Assembly: GCA_965215535.1 (NCBI GenBank)
Contig: OZ244063.1
Coordinates: 2,480,001 to 2,544,000 of the forward strand
Direction: 5' to 3'
DNA: 64,000 bases
Source: Bin94 sp965215535
Lineage (GTDB): Bacteria; Gemmatimonadota; Gemmatimonadetes; Longimicrobiales; Gaopeijiaceae
Positions 54,256 through 63,685 of the stretch are shown in pieces; position 1 is the stretch's first letter, and each line of letters starts with the position of its first letter. Position numbers and translations under genes: made by a program. The notes beneath the pieces were generated by a model that worked only from the letters and a program-made list of their open reading frames with translations, was not told the DNA's origin and did no database searches.

Positions 54256-55478
54256 AATCGGCTCTGATCTGCGGCCTTGATGTCGGGTCCACCCATACCC
54301 GGGCGATCATCGGCGAATACGCACACGAGTTGCGCCGCCCCGTTCTGCAGGTCGTGGGCGTCGGCTCGGCGGTCACCGAGGGGGTTCGCAAGGATGTCAT
54401 CACCGACCTCGACGCGGCCACCGAATCCATTCATGGCGCCATTACCGAGGCCGAGATCGTGGCGGGCACGCGGGTCAACCGGATTCATGTGGGGGTGGCC
54501 GGCAATCATATCAGCGTGGAGCACTCCATGGGCATGGTCGTGGTCGGTGGCGCCGAGGTCGGCCCCGAGTCGATCCGCCAGGTCAACGAGGTGGCGCGCG
54601 CCGTGTCCCTTCCGCAGGATCGCGAAATTCTGCACGCCATTCCCCAGCAGTACCGCCTCGACAATCAGCGGGGAATCCACGATCCGGCGGGCATGTTCGG
54701 CAACCGGCTGGAGGTTGAGCTCTGCCTGGTGACGGCGTCGAAGGTGCTCGCCGGCAATCTGGCGCGGGCGGTGGAGCGCGCGGGCTACAGCGTTCAGGCG
54801 AGGGTGCTGAAGCCCCTTGCCTCGGCGCGGGCGGTGCTGGCCGAAGACGAAAAGGAGCTGGGCGCGGTTCTGGTGGATATGGGCGGATCCGCCACCGGGG
54901 TCGCGCTCTACTACGAGGGCCGCGCGATCGATCTCATGGTCTTTCCCTTCGGCGGCTCGGCCATCACGAGCGACCTGATTCGCGAACTCTCCGTTCCCTT
55001 TGCCGTGGCTCGCCGTATCAAGGAGGACCATGGAGTGGCGCATGCCAGCGCAGTCGAGCCCTCCGAACAGATCCGCATCCGCACTCCGGGCGGCAGCGAC
55101 TCCGAGTGGTCGCGCGAACAGGTTGCCAACGTGATCGAACGCAGATTGCGCAGCATGTTCCGCGAGATCGCCCATCGCCTGAGCAAGAACTGCGATCCGG
55201 CCATGCTGGGCGCGGGGGTGGTGCTCACTGGCGGGGTGGCCGCGACTCCGGGCATCAGTGAGCTGGCCGGGCAATGCCTCGGCGTTGGGACCCGCATCGG
55301 GGTTCCCGGCGAGGGGTTTCGGGGAATGACCGATCCACTGGCACGGGCAGGCTTTGCAGCGGTGGCCGGGTTGGCGCTGCATGGCGCCGATCGCTTCCGC
55401 CTGACCGGCGAGGGGGGTACCACCCGCACTTCGGGGCTTGTGACGCGCGTAGGCGCCTGGCTGAGGGAGTTCTTCTGA
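54252..55478 (+). CDS. ftsA: cell division protein FtsA
   Basis: Actin-like ATPase of 408 aa tethering FtsZ to the membrane. ICGLDVGSTHTRAIIGE is phosphate loop 1, GAVLVDMGGSATGVALYY is loop 2, and VVLTGGVAATPGISELA is the adenosine motif. SHS2/1C sequence includes TRVNRIHVGVAGNHISVEHS. The C-terminal amphipathic membrane helix is VTRVGAWLREFF. ATG overlaps ftsQ. Confidence 0.95.
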   Translation: MKSALICGLDVGSTHTRAIIGEYAHELRRPVLQVVGVGSAVTEGVRKDVITDLDAATESIHGAITEAEIVAGTRVNRIHVGVAGNHISVEHSMGMVVVGGAEVGPESIRQVNEVARAVSLPQDREILHAIPQQYRLDNQRGIHDPAGMFGNRLEVELCLVTASKVLAGNLARAVERAGYSVQARVLKPLASARAVLAEDEKELGAVLVDMGGSATGVALYYEGRAIDLMVFPFGGSAITSDLIRELSVPFAVARRIKEDHGVAHASAVEPSEQIRIRTPGGSDSEWSREQVANVIERRLRSMFREIAHRLSKNCDPAMLGAGVVLTGGVAATPGISELAGQCLGVGTRIGVPGEGFRGMTDPLARAGFAAVAGLALHGADRFRLTGEGGTTRTSGLVTRVGAWLREFF

Positions 55479-55532
55479 CGCGGGCAGAGCACCCGGACCC
55501 GCAGGCGTTGGGGCGACTCCACCCGATGGGAG

Positions 55533-55562
55533 TTTCCATTTCACCACACTCCGTACTAGAAT
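55533..55562 (+). promoter_or_regulatory. internal promoter for ftsZ
   Basis: TAGAAT (55557-55562) with TTTCCA (55533-55538) 18 bp upstream lies in the 107-bp gap after ftsA. The ftsZ ATG is 23 bp past the -10 with GGAGG between. Separate ftsZ transcription would raise its level above the rest of the cluster. Confidence 0.55.
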
Positions 55563-55585
55563 AGGGATGAAGATCCCGGAGGCAG

Positions 55586-56920
55586 ATGAAGATGTTCGAC
55601 CTGCAAGACATTCCTCGCCGATCCGCCCTCATGAAGGTCATCGGTGTCGGCGGTGCGGGCGGCAATGCCGTCAACCGCATGATTACCGAGAATCTTGAGG
55701 GGGTCGAGTTCGTGTCGGCCAATACCGACGCCCAGGCTCTGATCAATTCGCGCGCCGCGATCTCGATTCAGCTCGGCAAGAGGCTGACCCGCGGACTTGG
55801 CGCCGGCGCTCGTCCGGGAATCGGGCGGCAGGCCGTGGCCGAAGACGAGGCGGAGGTGCGCGCAGCTCTCGAGGGTGCCGATCTGGTCTTCGTCGCCGCC
55901 GGCATGGGAGGCGGAACGGGAACGGGAGCGGCCCCGATCATTGGCGAGATGGCTCGCGAAATGGGTGCGCTCGTGATTGCCGTGGTTACCCGTCCCTTCT
56001 CCTTCGAGGGGCGGAAGCGGATGGCGCAGGCCGATCAGGGGCTGGCCGAGCTGCGGCGCTCCGTGGATACCATGGTGGTGGTGCCCAACGATCGCATCCT
56101 CTCGGTGGTCGAGAAGGGCACGACCTTCCAGGATGCCCTCAAGAAGGCCGACGAGGTGCTCCTGCAGGCCACCCAGGGAATCAGCGACCTGATCCGGGTG
56201 AATGGCGAGATCAATGTCGATTTTGCCGATGTCCGCACCATCATGACCTCGTGCGGTCCCGCGCTGATGGGCACCGGCATCGGCAGCGGCGAAGACCGCG
56301 CGCTGCGTGCGGCGCAGGACGCGATCACCTCTCCGCTCCTGGACAACCTCTCGATCCGGGGTGCGCGGGGGGTTCTGATCAACATCACCGGGGGGGCCGA
56401 TCTGGCAATCGGCGAGGTCACCGACATCTCGACCCTCATTCAGCGCGAGGCCGGCGACGAGGCCGAGATTATCTTCGGGGCCGTTCAGGATCCGGCGATG
56501 GAGGGATCGATTCGCGTCACGCTGATCGCGACCGGATTCGAGGGCATCCGCAACGAAGAGGGCCAGGAGAATGTCATCCGCCCCGCCTTCCGTCCGCGCG
56601 TTTCGGTCGACCGGGCGCCCAGGAGGGCCATCGCCGTTGGTGGAGGCGGGGGCGGCTTCGCGCCGAACTCGCTGGGGGCGACCCAGGCCGAACCCATCCC
56701 ACCGCCCACCCCGGTCCTGCCTCCCTCGGGTCTTCCGGAGGCTCACGGTCCGCGTTCGTCCATCCCCCGCCGTCCATCCCCGTCGCAACCCCGTCGCGTG
56801 CCGACACCCGCTGTCCCCGACAAGGCGCGGGTCGCCCCCGCCGCCTCGCGTTCGCTGACCGGCATGTTCAAATTCAGCGAGCTTGAGCTGCCGACCTTCA
56901 TTCGGAGGACGGAAAGCTGA
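55586..56920 (+). CDS. ftsZ: cell division GTPase FtsZ
   Basis: Tubulin-like protein of 444 aa forming the Z ring. The tubulin signature GGGTGTG is at 108-114. KVIGVGGAGGNAVNRM forms the N-terminal loop. The T7 loop is VNGEINVDFADVRTIM. A disordered Pro/Arg-rich linker (about 335-425) ends in the conserved peptide LELPTFIRR, which binds FtsA. GGAGG precedes the ATG. Confidence 0.97.
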   Translation: MKMFDLQDIPRRSALMKVIGVGGAGGNAVNRMITENLEGVEFVSANTDAQALINSRAAISIQLGKRLTRGLGAGARPGIGRQAVAEDEAEVRAALEGADLVFVAAGMGGGTGTGAAPIIGEMAREMGALVIAVVTRPFSFEGRKRMAQADQGLAELRRSVDTMVVVPNDRILSVVEKGTTFQDALKKADEVLLQATQGISDLIRVNGEINVDFADVRTIMTSCGPALMGTGIGSGEDRALRAAQDAITSPLLDNLSIRGARGVLINITGGADLAIGEVTDISTLIQREAGDEAEIIFGAVQDPAMEGSIRVTLIATGFEGIRNEEGQENVIRPAFRPRVSVDRAPRRAIAVGGGGGGFAPNSLGATQAEPIPPPTPVLPPSGLPEAHGPRSSIPRRPSPSQPRRVPTPAVPDKARVAPAASRSLTGMFKFSELELPTFIRRTES

Positions 56921-58200
56921 GTCGCGACCGCGCGAAGATCGTCGTTCTGGCACTTCCGGTCGTTGTCGGCGGCGCGATTGGCCTCCAGTGGGCTGCGAAC
57001 CCGCCAGATCCCGAGATCGAGATCGAGGGGATCTTCGCCGAGGTGCAGTTCAGCGATGAGGAGCATCGGCTCGGGCGTGGCATGACCCTGGGCGGAGTTC
57101 TGGCCGATGCCGGATTGGATGGAAATGCGCAGGCGGATTTTCTGCTCGCCTTTCGCGAATACGAGAGCCCGAGGCGATTGCCGCTCAACACTCGCGTCAT
57201 GATTCGACGCCAGAGGGAAAGCGACCAGATCGACCGGATTCAGGTTTCCCTGGACCGGGACCGGGAGCTTCTTCTGGAGCGCGACCCGGCCGACCGCTGG
57301 AATGCAACGCTGAGGATCGTGCCCACCGCGACCGACACCGTCTACGCCGTCGGGACCATTGCGAGCAGCCTCTGGAACGCCATCATGGACAACCCGGAGC
57401 TGGCCGATGCGCCGATCCGGGATCGGGTCAACTTCATCGACGATCTTGATCGGGTCTTCCAGTGGAAGGTCGATTTTCATCGCGCCATCCGGTCGGGCGA
57501 CAGCTATCGTTTCGTCATGGAGCGCGTCCGGCGCGCCGATGGAAGCATGCAGTCCGGCAGACTCCTCGTCGCCGAGCTCGTCAACGATGGCCATCCGCAT
57601 CATGCAATCTGGTTCGACCCCGATGACGACGGCGAGGGAAGCTGGTATACCCTCGAGGGCGAATCGGTTCGCAAGGCCTTCCTGCTGCGCCCCCTGGCCT
57701 TCAGTCGCATCTCGTCGCGCTTTACCATGAGCCGCTTTCACCCGATTCTGCGCCGCTGGCGCGCCCACCGCGGGATCGATTATGCAGCGAACGCGGGCAC
57801 CCCCATCCAGGTGACGGCCGATGGGATGGTGACGCGCCGCGGCTGGGACGACAGCTACGGACGGGTCATCGATGTACGACATGCCAACGGCTTCCTTACG
57901 CGCTACGCCCACATGCAGGGGTTCGCCGAGGGGACTGCGCCCGGAAGCAGGGTGCAGCAGGGACAGGTGATCGGCTATGTCGGCATGACCGGCCTGGCCA
58001 CAGGTCCCCACCTCCACTACGAGATGCACACGGCCGCCGGTCCGGTGGACCCCCTGGCGATCGATCTTCCTCCAGCCGAACCCGTTCCCACCGAAGCCCT
58101 GGAACAGTGGCGACGAATCCGCGACGCGCATCTGGCGCTCCTCATGCAGCTTCCCGGCGACGATCTGCGGGGCTTCCGCCAGGCCGAGCAGCAACAATAG
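56917..58200 (+). CDS. M23 peptidase with CTG start overlapping ftsZ
   Basis: The LytM-type Zn site is formed by HRGIDYAA (His and Asp) and HLHYE near residues 285 and 367, with RYAHMQ between. An N-terminal helix (VVLALPVVVGGAIGL) and a domain like NlpD/peptidase M23 adaptors come first. No ATG, GTG or TTG exists in the frame before residue 40. CTG at 56917-56919 lies 8 nt past GGAGG and overlaps the ftsZ stop (CTGA), so it is the likely start, giving 427 aa. It cuts septal peptidoglycan or activates amidases. Confidence 0.85.
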   Translation: MSRDRAKIVVLALPVVVGGAIGLQWAANPPDPEIEIEGIFAEVQFSDEEHRLGRGMTLGGVLADAGLDGNAQADFLLAFREYESPRRLPLNTRVMIRRQRESDQIDRIQVSLDRDRELLLERDPADRWNATLRIVPTATDTVYAVGTIASSLWNAIMDNPELADAPIRDRVNFIDDLDRVFQWKVDFHRAIRSGDSYRFVMERVRRADGSMQSGRLLVAELVNDGHPHHAIWFDPDDDGEGSWYTLEGESVRKAFLLRPLAFSRISSRFTMSRFHPILRRWRAHRGIDYAANAGTPIQVTADGMVTRRGWDDSYGRVIDVRHANGFLTRYAHMQGFAEGTAPGSRVQQGQVIGYVGMTGLATGPHLHYEMHTAAGPVDPLAIDLPPAEPVPTEALEQWRRIRDAHLALLMQLPGDDLRGFRQAEQQQ

Positions 58201-58311
58201 CTGGCAGCGCGTGGAGCACACCGGCCGGCATTCGCGCGACGCTGCATCATCCCTGGCGTCGATCCGGCATGATCCACAGGATTTCCGTACCGCACGGAGC
58301 TTGATGGGCGG

Positions 58312-60300
58312 GTGACCATCGCTCTTCTGATCATTGCCCTTCTGGGGTGCGGAGGATTGTGCGCCTGGGTCTATCTGCGGCGCGAGTTCGCGGTGCGCAG
58401 CCGACCCGTCCTCCTTGCGCTCCGGTTGCTGGCGGTGACGGGTGTGGTGGTTCTGCTCTGGAATCCGACGCTGAGCCGGCCGACCCGCTCCGATATGCCC
58501 GAACGGGTGGCAGTGCTGGATGCGAGCGCGTCGATGGCCGCCCGAACCGCAGAGGGGACAGCGCTCTGGGATCTGGCCCGCGAACGGGCGCGGATGTGGG
58601 CAGGCGAAGGGGCTCGCATTCTGGTTGCCGGTTCCACGGTTCGCGCTCTGGATCCCGATTCGCTCTCTGCGCTGGAGCCTGCGGCAACAGGATCGCTCCT
58701 TGCGGAGGCGGTGACGGTTGCGGCCGAGGCCGGAGCCCGCGAAGTGGTGCTGATTACCGATGGCAGAATCGGCGACCCGGTGGCGACGGCGCTGGCAGGG
58801 TGGCGGCTGGGGGTGGAGCTTTCGGTCGATTCGCTCGCTGGGGCCGGTCCCAATGCGGGATTGGCGCGCCTGGTCGTTCCGGCTACGGTTGCCGGTGGCG
58901 ATCCGGTGGCGGGAAGGGTCGAGGTCGAGGGGTGGAATGTCGTCGATTCCCTCACAGTTGCGATTGCCGTCAATGGAGAGCCGGTGCGGCGATTGCGACT
59001 GCCGGCGCCTGCTGAAGGCGCCACGCAGGGAACCGATTTCGAGTTGCCGACGATCTCCGACGCCGGCACGTACAGGGTTACTGCGCGCATCGAAGAGGAA
59101 GACGCCTTTGCGCGCGACGACGAGAGGAGCGCGATTGTGCGCGTCGATCCCGAGGAGACCGGGGTGCTGCTGGTCTCCTTTGCAGGGGATTGGGAGCCGC
59201 GCTATCTGCTGCCGGTGCTGGACCAGGTGACCGGTTTGCCGGTGCGGGGCTTCGTGCGAACCGGACCCGACCGCTTTCAGCCGATGAATCCGGGGCCGGC
59301 GGGGGATTCGCCTGCCATCGATGGGGCAACCCTCGGGCGAATGCTGCGCCGCGCGGGGATGGTGGTGGCGCTGGGGGTGAGCGCCGCCGAGGCATCCCTT
59401 CTCGAGGAGGCAACCCTTCGCACCCGGCGCATGCTGATCTTTCCGCTCGATGGTGTGGGGGCGGCGATGGCGGGGGTGGCGACGACCGCCCCGCTCCAGG
59501 GCGAGTGGTACCCCGATGCGCCGCCGTCTTCGCCGATTGCGGGCGAGGTGGAGGCCTTCGCGGCTGCGGGTCTGCCGCCGCTCACCGATCTTCTGCCGCT
59601 GGTCGGCACCGAAGAGGGGGGAGCCGCGCTGACTCTGCGCCGGGGTGGGGCGGGCGAACCCCTTCCAGCTCTGGTGCTGCGCTCCGGGGCGGGGAAGAGG
59701 GTGGGGGTGGTGTTGGCCAGGGGGTTCTGGCGGTGGGCCTTTCGGGGGGGCGAGGCGCGCGAACACTACCGGCGGCTGTGGGCGGCGACCGCAGGGTGGC
59801 TGATGGCCGACGAGGCTCTGGCGACCGGCCCCGGTATCCGTCCCGCCGACCCCATCCTGCCGGTGACCGACCCGGTTCCCTGGGTCGCGCGTGGCTACGA
59901 AGACGAAGAGATTGCGCTGTACCTGGCCGATGCCCGGGGCGCCCCCGTCCTCGATTCCTCGCTGGTCGTTCCCCCGGGGGGCTCCTTTGCCACCCCCTCC
60001 CTGCCCCCAGGCAGCTACCGTTACGTAGCAGTTGCCTCGTCCGCCCCTCCCTCCGCCCTGCCCGATTCGGCCGCCCCACCCCTCTCCGACACCCTTGCAG
60101 GCAGCTTCGAAATCGAATCCTTCACCCCCGAGATGCTGATTCTCCCCACCGATCCCGTCACGCTGTCCCTGCGCACCGCCACCGACCGCGCCCCCGTCAC
60201 CGGCAGACGTCCGCTTCGCACCTGGCCCTTCGCCTGGCTTCTGATTCTGACCGCGATTGCGGCGGAGTGGATCGGTCGCCGCCGCGCCGGGCTGCGCTGA
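58312..60300 (+). CDS. VWA-domain-like membrane protein (BatA-type)
   Basis: The 662-aa protein has two N-terminal helices (ALLIIALLGCGGLCAWVYL and LLALRLLAVTGVVVLLW). A von Willebrand A-like domain has the MIDAS motif DASASM at about 64-69. A long extracellular part with beta-sandwich and amidotransferase-like sections follows. The last helix (WPFAWLLILTAIAAEWI) ends the protein. Proteins of this layout occur in Bat/aerotolerance-type clusters. Start GTG 58312. Exact role unknown. Confidence 0.72.
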   Translation: MTIALLIIALLGCGGLCAWVYLRREFAVRSRPVLLALRLLAVTGVVVLLWNPTLSRPTRSDMPERVAVLDASASMAARTAEGTALWDLARERARMWAGEGARILVAGSTVRALDPDSLSALEPAATGSLLAEAVTVAAEAGAREVVLITDGRIGDPVATALAGWRLGVELSVDSLAGAGPNAGLARLVVPATVAGGDPVAGRVEVEGWNVVDSLTVAIAVNGEPVRRLRLPAPAEGATQGTDFELPTISDAGTYRVTARIEEEDAFARDDERSAIVRVDPEETGVLLVSFAGDWEPRYLLPVLDQVTGLPVRGFVRTGPDRFQPMNPGPAGDSPAIDGATLGRMLRRAGMVVALGVSAAEASLLEEATLRTRRMLIFPLDGVGAAMAGVATTAPLQGEWYPDAPPSSPIAGEVEAFAAAGLPPLTDLLPLVGTEEGGAALTLRRGGAGEPLPALVLRSGAGKRVGVVLARGFWRWAFRGGEAREHYRRLWAATAGWLMADEALATGPGIRPADPILPVTDPVPWVARGYEDEEIALYLADARGAPVLDSSLVVPPGGSFATPSLPPGSYRYVAVASSAPPSALPDSAAPPLSDTLAGSFEIESFTPEMLILPTDPVTLSLRTATDRAPVTGRRPLRTWPFAWLLILTAIAAEWIGRRRAGLR

Positions 60301-60325
60301 CACGTCTGCGGACTGTCCGAATCTC

Positions 60326-61219
60326 GTGGCGAAACGCGGACTCTGGGCTCGCGCGCTCCGGCGTGTTCTGCCCAAATCTCTGATCCGGGTCGACGCCGAG
60401 AGCCTCGAGGAGCTGGAGGAGCGGATGATCGCCGCCGACTTCGGGGTCCAGGCCAGCCTGCGCTTTGTGAAGCGCGTCGAGGACGAGGCGCGCCGTGGCA
60501 GGAATTGGGATGAGCGTTCGCTGGACCGCATCCTGGAGCGCACGCTCGGCGAGATCTTCGCCGCCGATGGTCCCGTGGCGCTCGCCGAGGCCGCCGGCGG
60601 ACCGACCGTTCACCTCCTCGTCGGGGTCAATGGGGTGGGGAAGACGACCACGGCCGGCAAGATCGCCCACCACCTTCGCAACCAGGGCAAACGCGTTCTG
60701 GTGGCCGCCGCCGACACCTACCGGGCGGGTGCGGTCGAACAGCTCGAACGCTGGGCGGAGCGAGCCGGCGCCGAATTCCTGCGCGGACAGCCCGGAGGCG
60801 ATCCGGCTGCAGTGGCCTTCGACGCCCTGGGCGCGGCCCGGGCGCGTGGAATCGACACCGTTCTGGTCGATACCGCCGGACGCCTGCATACGCACGGCGG
60901 TCTCATGGAACAGCTTGCCAAGGTGAACCGCGTGATTGCCAAACGCGAACCCGGCGCTCCTCACGAGATCCTTCTGGTGCTCGATGCCACAGTGGGCCAG
61001 AATGGCCTCGTCCAGGCGCGCGAGTTTTCGCGCTTCGTCGAGGTAAGCGGAATCGTTCTGACCAAGATGGACTCGACCGCGCGCGGCGGCATTGTCGTGG
61101 CGCTGTGCGAAGAGCTCGGCATTCCGGTGCGTCTGATCGGGACCGGCGAAGCGCTGCAGGATCTGGAGCCCTTCGATCCCGACGAGTTCGTGGCGGGTCT
61201 CCTGGCAGCCGACCGGTGA
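60326..61219 (+). CDS. ftsY: signal recognition particle receptor FtsY
   Basis: GTPase receptor of SRP at the membrane. The 297-aa product has only the NG domain, without the long acidic A region. G1 is GVNGVGKTTTAGKIA, then AADTYRAGAVEQLERW, DTAGRLHTHGGLMEQL and TKMDSTARGG. I start at GTG 60326 (VAKRGLWARAL); the frame is open for 23 more codons that overlap the previous gene. Confidence 0.92.
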   Translation: MAKRGLWARALRRVLPKSLIRVDAESLEELEERMIAADFGVQASLRFVKRVEDEARRGRNWDERSLDRILERTLGEIFAADGPVALAEAAGGPTVHLLVGVNGVGKTTTAGKIAHHLRNQGKRVLVAAADTYRAGAVEQLERWAERAGAEFLRGQPGGDPAAVAFDALGAARARGIDTVLVDTAGRLHTHGGLMEQLAKVNRVIAKREPGAPHEILLVLDATVGQNGLVQAREFSRFVEVSGIVLTKMDSTARGGIVVALCEELGIPVRLIGTGEALQDLEPFDPDEFVAGLLAADR

Positions 61220-63405
61220 GCGTCCGATCCGGCTCCCCGCCCCACCGGCGGCCCACAGATGCCCCCGACGGCCATGCACGCGCCCGGGAGGCCCATGCCC
61301 CCGCCTCTGCACTGCACCGCCTGGACATGCCGGTACAGTTTCTCAAGGGGGTCGGCCCACGCCGCGCCGTTTCGCTCCAGCGCATGCAGATCCTCACGGC
61401 CCGCGACCTCCTCTACCACGTTCCCCGCCGCTACGACGATGCCACCACCATCACGCCCGCCGACCAGGCCCAGGTCGGAGACGACGTCACCGTGGTGGGA
61501 ATGGTGCGCAGCGCGGCTATCCTTCCCACCCGCGCCGGCCTCCGCATCTTTCAGGCCGTAATCCAGGACGATTCGGGGCTCATCACCTGCTCCTGGCCCG
61601 GACAGCCCTGGGTCGAGCGCAATGTTCGCGTCGGCGATCGCCTTCTGGCCACCGGCGTCGTGCGCTTTTTCCATGGACGCCAGCTCCAGCCGCGCGAATA
61701 TGTCATCCTCTCCCGCCCGGATCAGGACGAACAGACGGCTCCGGTGTGCGCAGACACCGACCCGCCCGCCGCGATCTTCTCCACCTATCCCGCCTCCGAA
61801 GAGCTTCCGCAGTGGGTTTTCCGCCGCCTCTTCACACTCAATCTCGACCGGCTCCTGAACGATGTGCGCGCCGAGGAGCATCTGGATTCCGCCACCCGCG
61901 CCGCACTCGGTCTGTCCGAACTCTCCGATGCGCTGCGCTCGCTGCACCGCCCCGTCACCATTGAGCGCAAGGATCGGGCCCGCCGCCGTCTGGCCTTTGA
62001 CGAACTCTTCCTGCACCAGCTCATGCAGGCCCGCGTTCGCCACCAATCCACCCGCGAGCAGCCCGGCATTCCCCTGCGACGCACCAACGAGCTGATCCGC
62101 GCGCTGCACGACCGGCTGCCCTTTACCCTGACCACGGCACAGGCCCGTGTCTTGCGCGAAATCTTTGCCGACATGACCTCGGAGCGGCGCATGAACCGGC
62201 TCCTGCAGGGCGATGTGGGGTCGGGCAAGACGCTGGTGGCGCTCTTTGCCATGCTGCTTGCGGTCGAGGGGGGCTGTCAGGCCGCGCTGATGGCGCCCAC
62301 CTCGATTCTGGCCGAACAGCATGCCAGCGGAATCGGAGATCTGCTGGCCGATCTGCCCTGCACTCTCGAGCTGCTGACCGGCGCGGCCACCGCTGCCGAG
62401 CGTCGTCGAATACGGGCGCGCATCGAGAGCGGCGAGGTGCAGATCGTGATCGGCACTCACGCGCTGATTCAGGAGGGGGTGACATTCCACAGACTCGGCC
62501 TGGCGGTGATCGACGAGCAGCATCGCTTCGGGGTGCGGCAGCGCATGGCTCTCTCCGAGGGCGCCCCCACCGCCGACACCCTCCTCATGTCGGCCACCCC
62601 GATCCCGCGTTCGCTGGCCATGACTCTGCACGGCGATCTCGATCTGAGCATCATCGACGCGCTGCCCCCGGGTCGGCAACCGGTAACCACCCGTATCGCG
62701 CTGCCCGCCAAGCGGTCCGCGATTCACGCCGAAATCCGCCACCGTCTCGAGCGCGGACGCCAGGCCTACCTGGTCTATCCGGCGATCGAGGAATCGGAAG
62801 GAAGCGATCTGCGCGCGGCCGAAGTCGAGATCGAGCGGCTGCGCACCGAGGAGTTCGCCGGGTGGCGGCTGGCGCTTCTGCATGGACGTCTGCCCGCAGA
62901 GGCGAAGGATCGGATCATGCGGGATTTCCAAGCCGGCGAAATCGACGTTCTGGTGGCGACCACCGTGGTGGAGGTGGGAATCGATGTTCCCAATGCAAAT
63001 ACCATGGTGATCGAAGGCGGCGAACGCTTCGGGCTTTCGCAGTTGCACCAGCTTCGGGGCCGGATCGGAAGGGGGACAGAGGGGGGCTTGTGCGTGGTGA
63101 TCGCCGATGCCGAAACCGAACGGCTGGCCGTCTTTGCCGACACCACCGACGGTTTCGAGATCGCCGCCGCCGACCTGCGGATTCGCGGCCAGGGCGATTT
63201 CTTCGGAGCCGAGCAGCATGGCCACACCATCGAACTCCGCTTTGCCGACCTGATTGAGCACCAGGATCTGATCGCTCCGGCCCAGGAGCGGGCCCGCCGC
63301 ATGATCGACGACGACCCCGATCTGACCGATCCGGCGCACGCCATCATCCGCCTTCAGCTCGACCGCCGCTTCGGCGAACGTGCCCGCCTCTTCGGAGTGG
63401 GATAG
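61216..63405 (+). CDS. recG: ATP-dependent DNA helicase RecG
   Basis: Fork-reversal helicase of 729 aa. The N-terminal wedge/OB domain has VQFLKGVGPRRAVSLQRM and DLLYHVPRRYDD. Walker A is LQGDVGSGKTLVAL, the DExx motif is VIDEQHRFG, then LLMSATPIPRSLAMTLHG. The C-terminal RecG marks are TTVVEVGIDVPNANTMVIE and QLHQLRGRIGRG. The start is GTG 61216 overlapping ftsY; a later start at the MPVQF Met (61327) would cut a non-conserved leader. Confidence 0.96.
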   Translation: MSVRSGSPPHRRPTDAPDGHARAREAHAPASALHRLDMPVQFLKGVGPRRAVSLQRMQILTARDLLYHVPRRYDDATTITPADQAQVGDDVTVVGMVRSAAILPTRAGLRIFQAVIQDDSGLITCSWPGQPWVERNVRVGDRLLATGVVRFFHGRQLQPREYVILSRPDQDEQTAPVCADTDPPAAIFSTYPASEELPQWVFRRLFTLNLDRLLNDVRAEEHLDSATRAALGLSELSDALRSLHRPVTIERKDRARRRLAFDELFLHQLMQARVRHQSTREQPGIPLRRTNELIRALHDRLPFTLTTAQARVLREIFADMTSERRMNRLLQGDVGSGKTLVALFAMLLAVEGGCQAALMAPTSILAEQHASGIGDLLADLPCTLELLTGAATAAERRRIRARIESGEVQIVIGTHALIQEGVTFHRLGLAVIDEQHRFGVRQRMALSEGAPTADTLLMSATPIPRSLAMTLHGDLDLSIIDALPPGRQPVTTRIALPAKRSAIHAEIRHRLERGRQAYLVYPAIEESEGSDLRAAEVEIERLRTEEFAGWRLALLHGRLPAEAKDRIMRDFQAGEIDVLVATTVVEVGIDVPNANTMVIEGGERFGLSQLHQLRGRIGRGTEGGLCVVIADAETERLAVFADTTDGFEIAAADLRIRGQGDFFGAEQHGHTIELRFADLIEHQDLIAPAQERARRMIDDDPDLTDPAHAIIRLQLDRRFGERARLFGVG

Positions 63406-63685
63406 GGGCAGGGAACGACGATCCCGAACCCGGCAGGACGCTCCACCGCCGGGGCATCCCTCTGAAGTCAGTCGGGCCGGTCAGGCCGAACCCCCGACGC
63501 AAGCCAACCCCCTCGACCGCTTGAATCGCGGCCCTCATCCGACGACCTTCACCACCCTGACACATTTCCGTCCCCGACCTTTCGGTGCGCGAAGTCCGTC
63601 CCTGACCCGGCCGCGCTGTCCTTCGCATGCAGCCCGCCCTCATGCCGGTGGCCTCCGTCCTCCTCTGCTCCCTCCTCAATGCGCC

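Noticed and set aside
63406..63685. Possible T-box or other leader before asnS
   Set aside because: No T-box core or stem I features are visible, and the region is plain GC-rich sequence.
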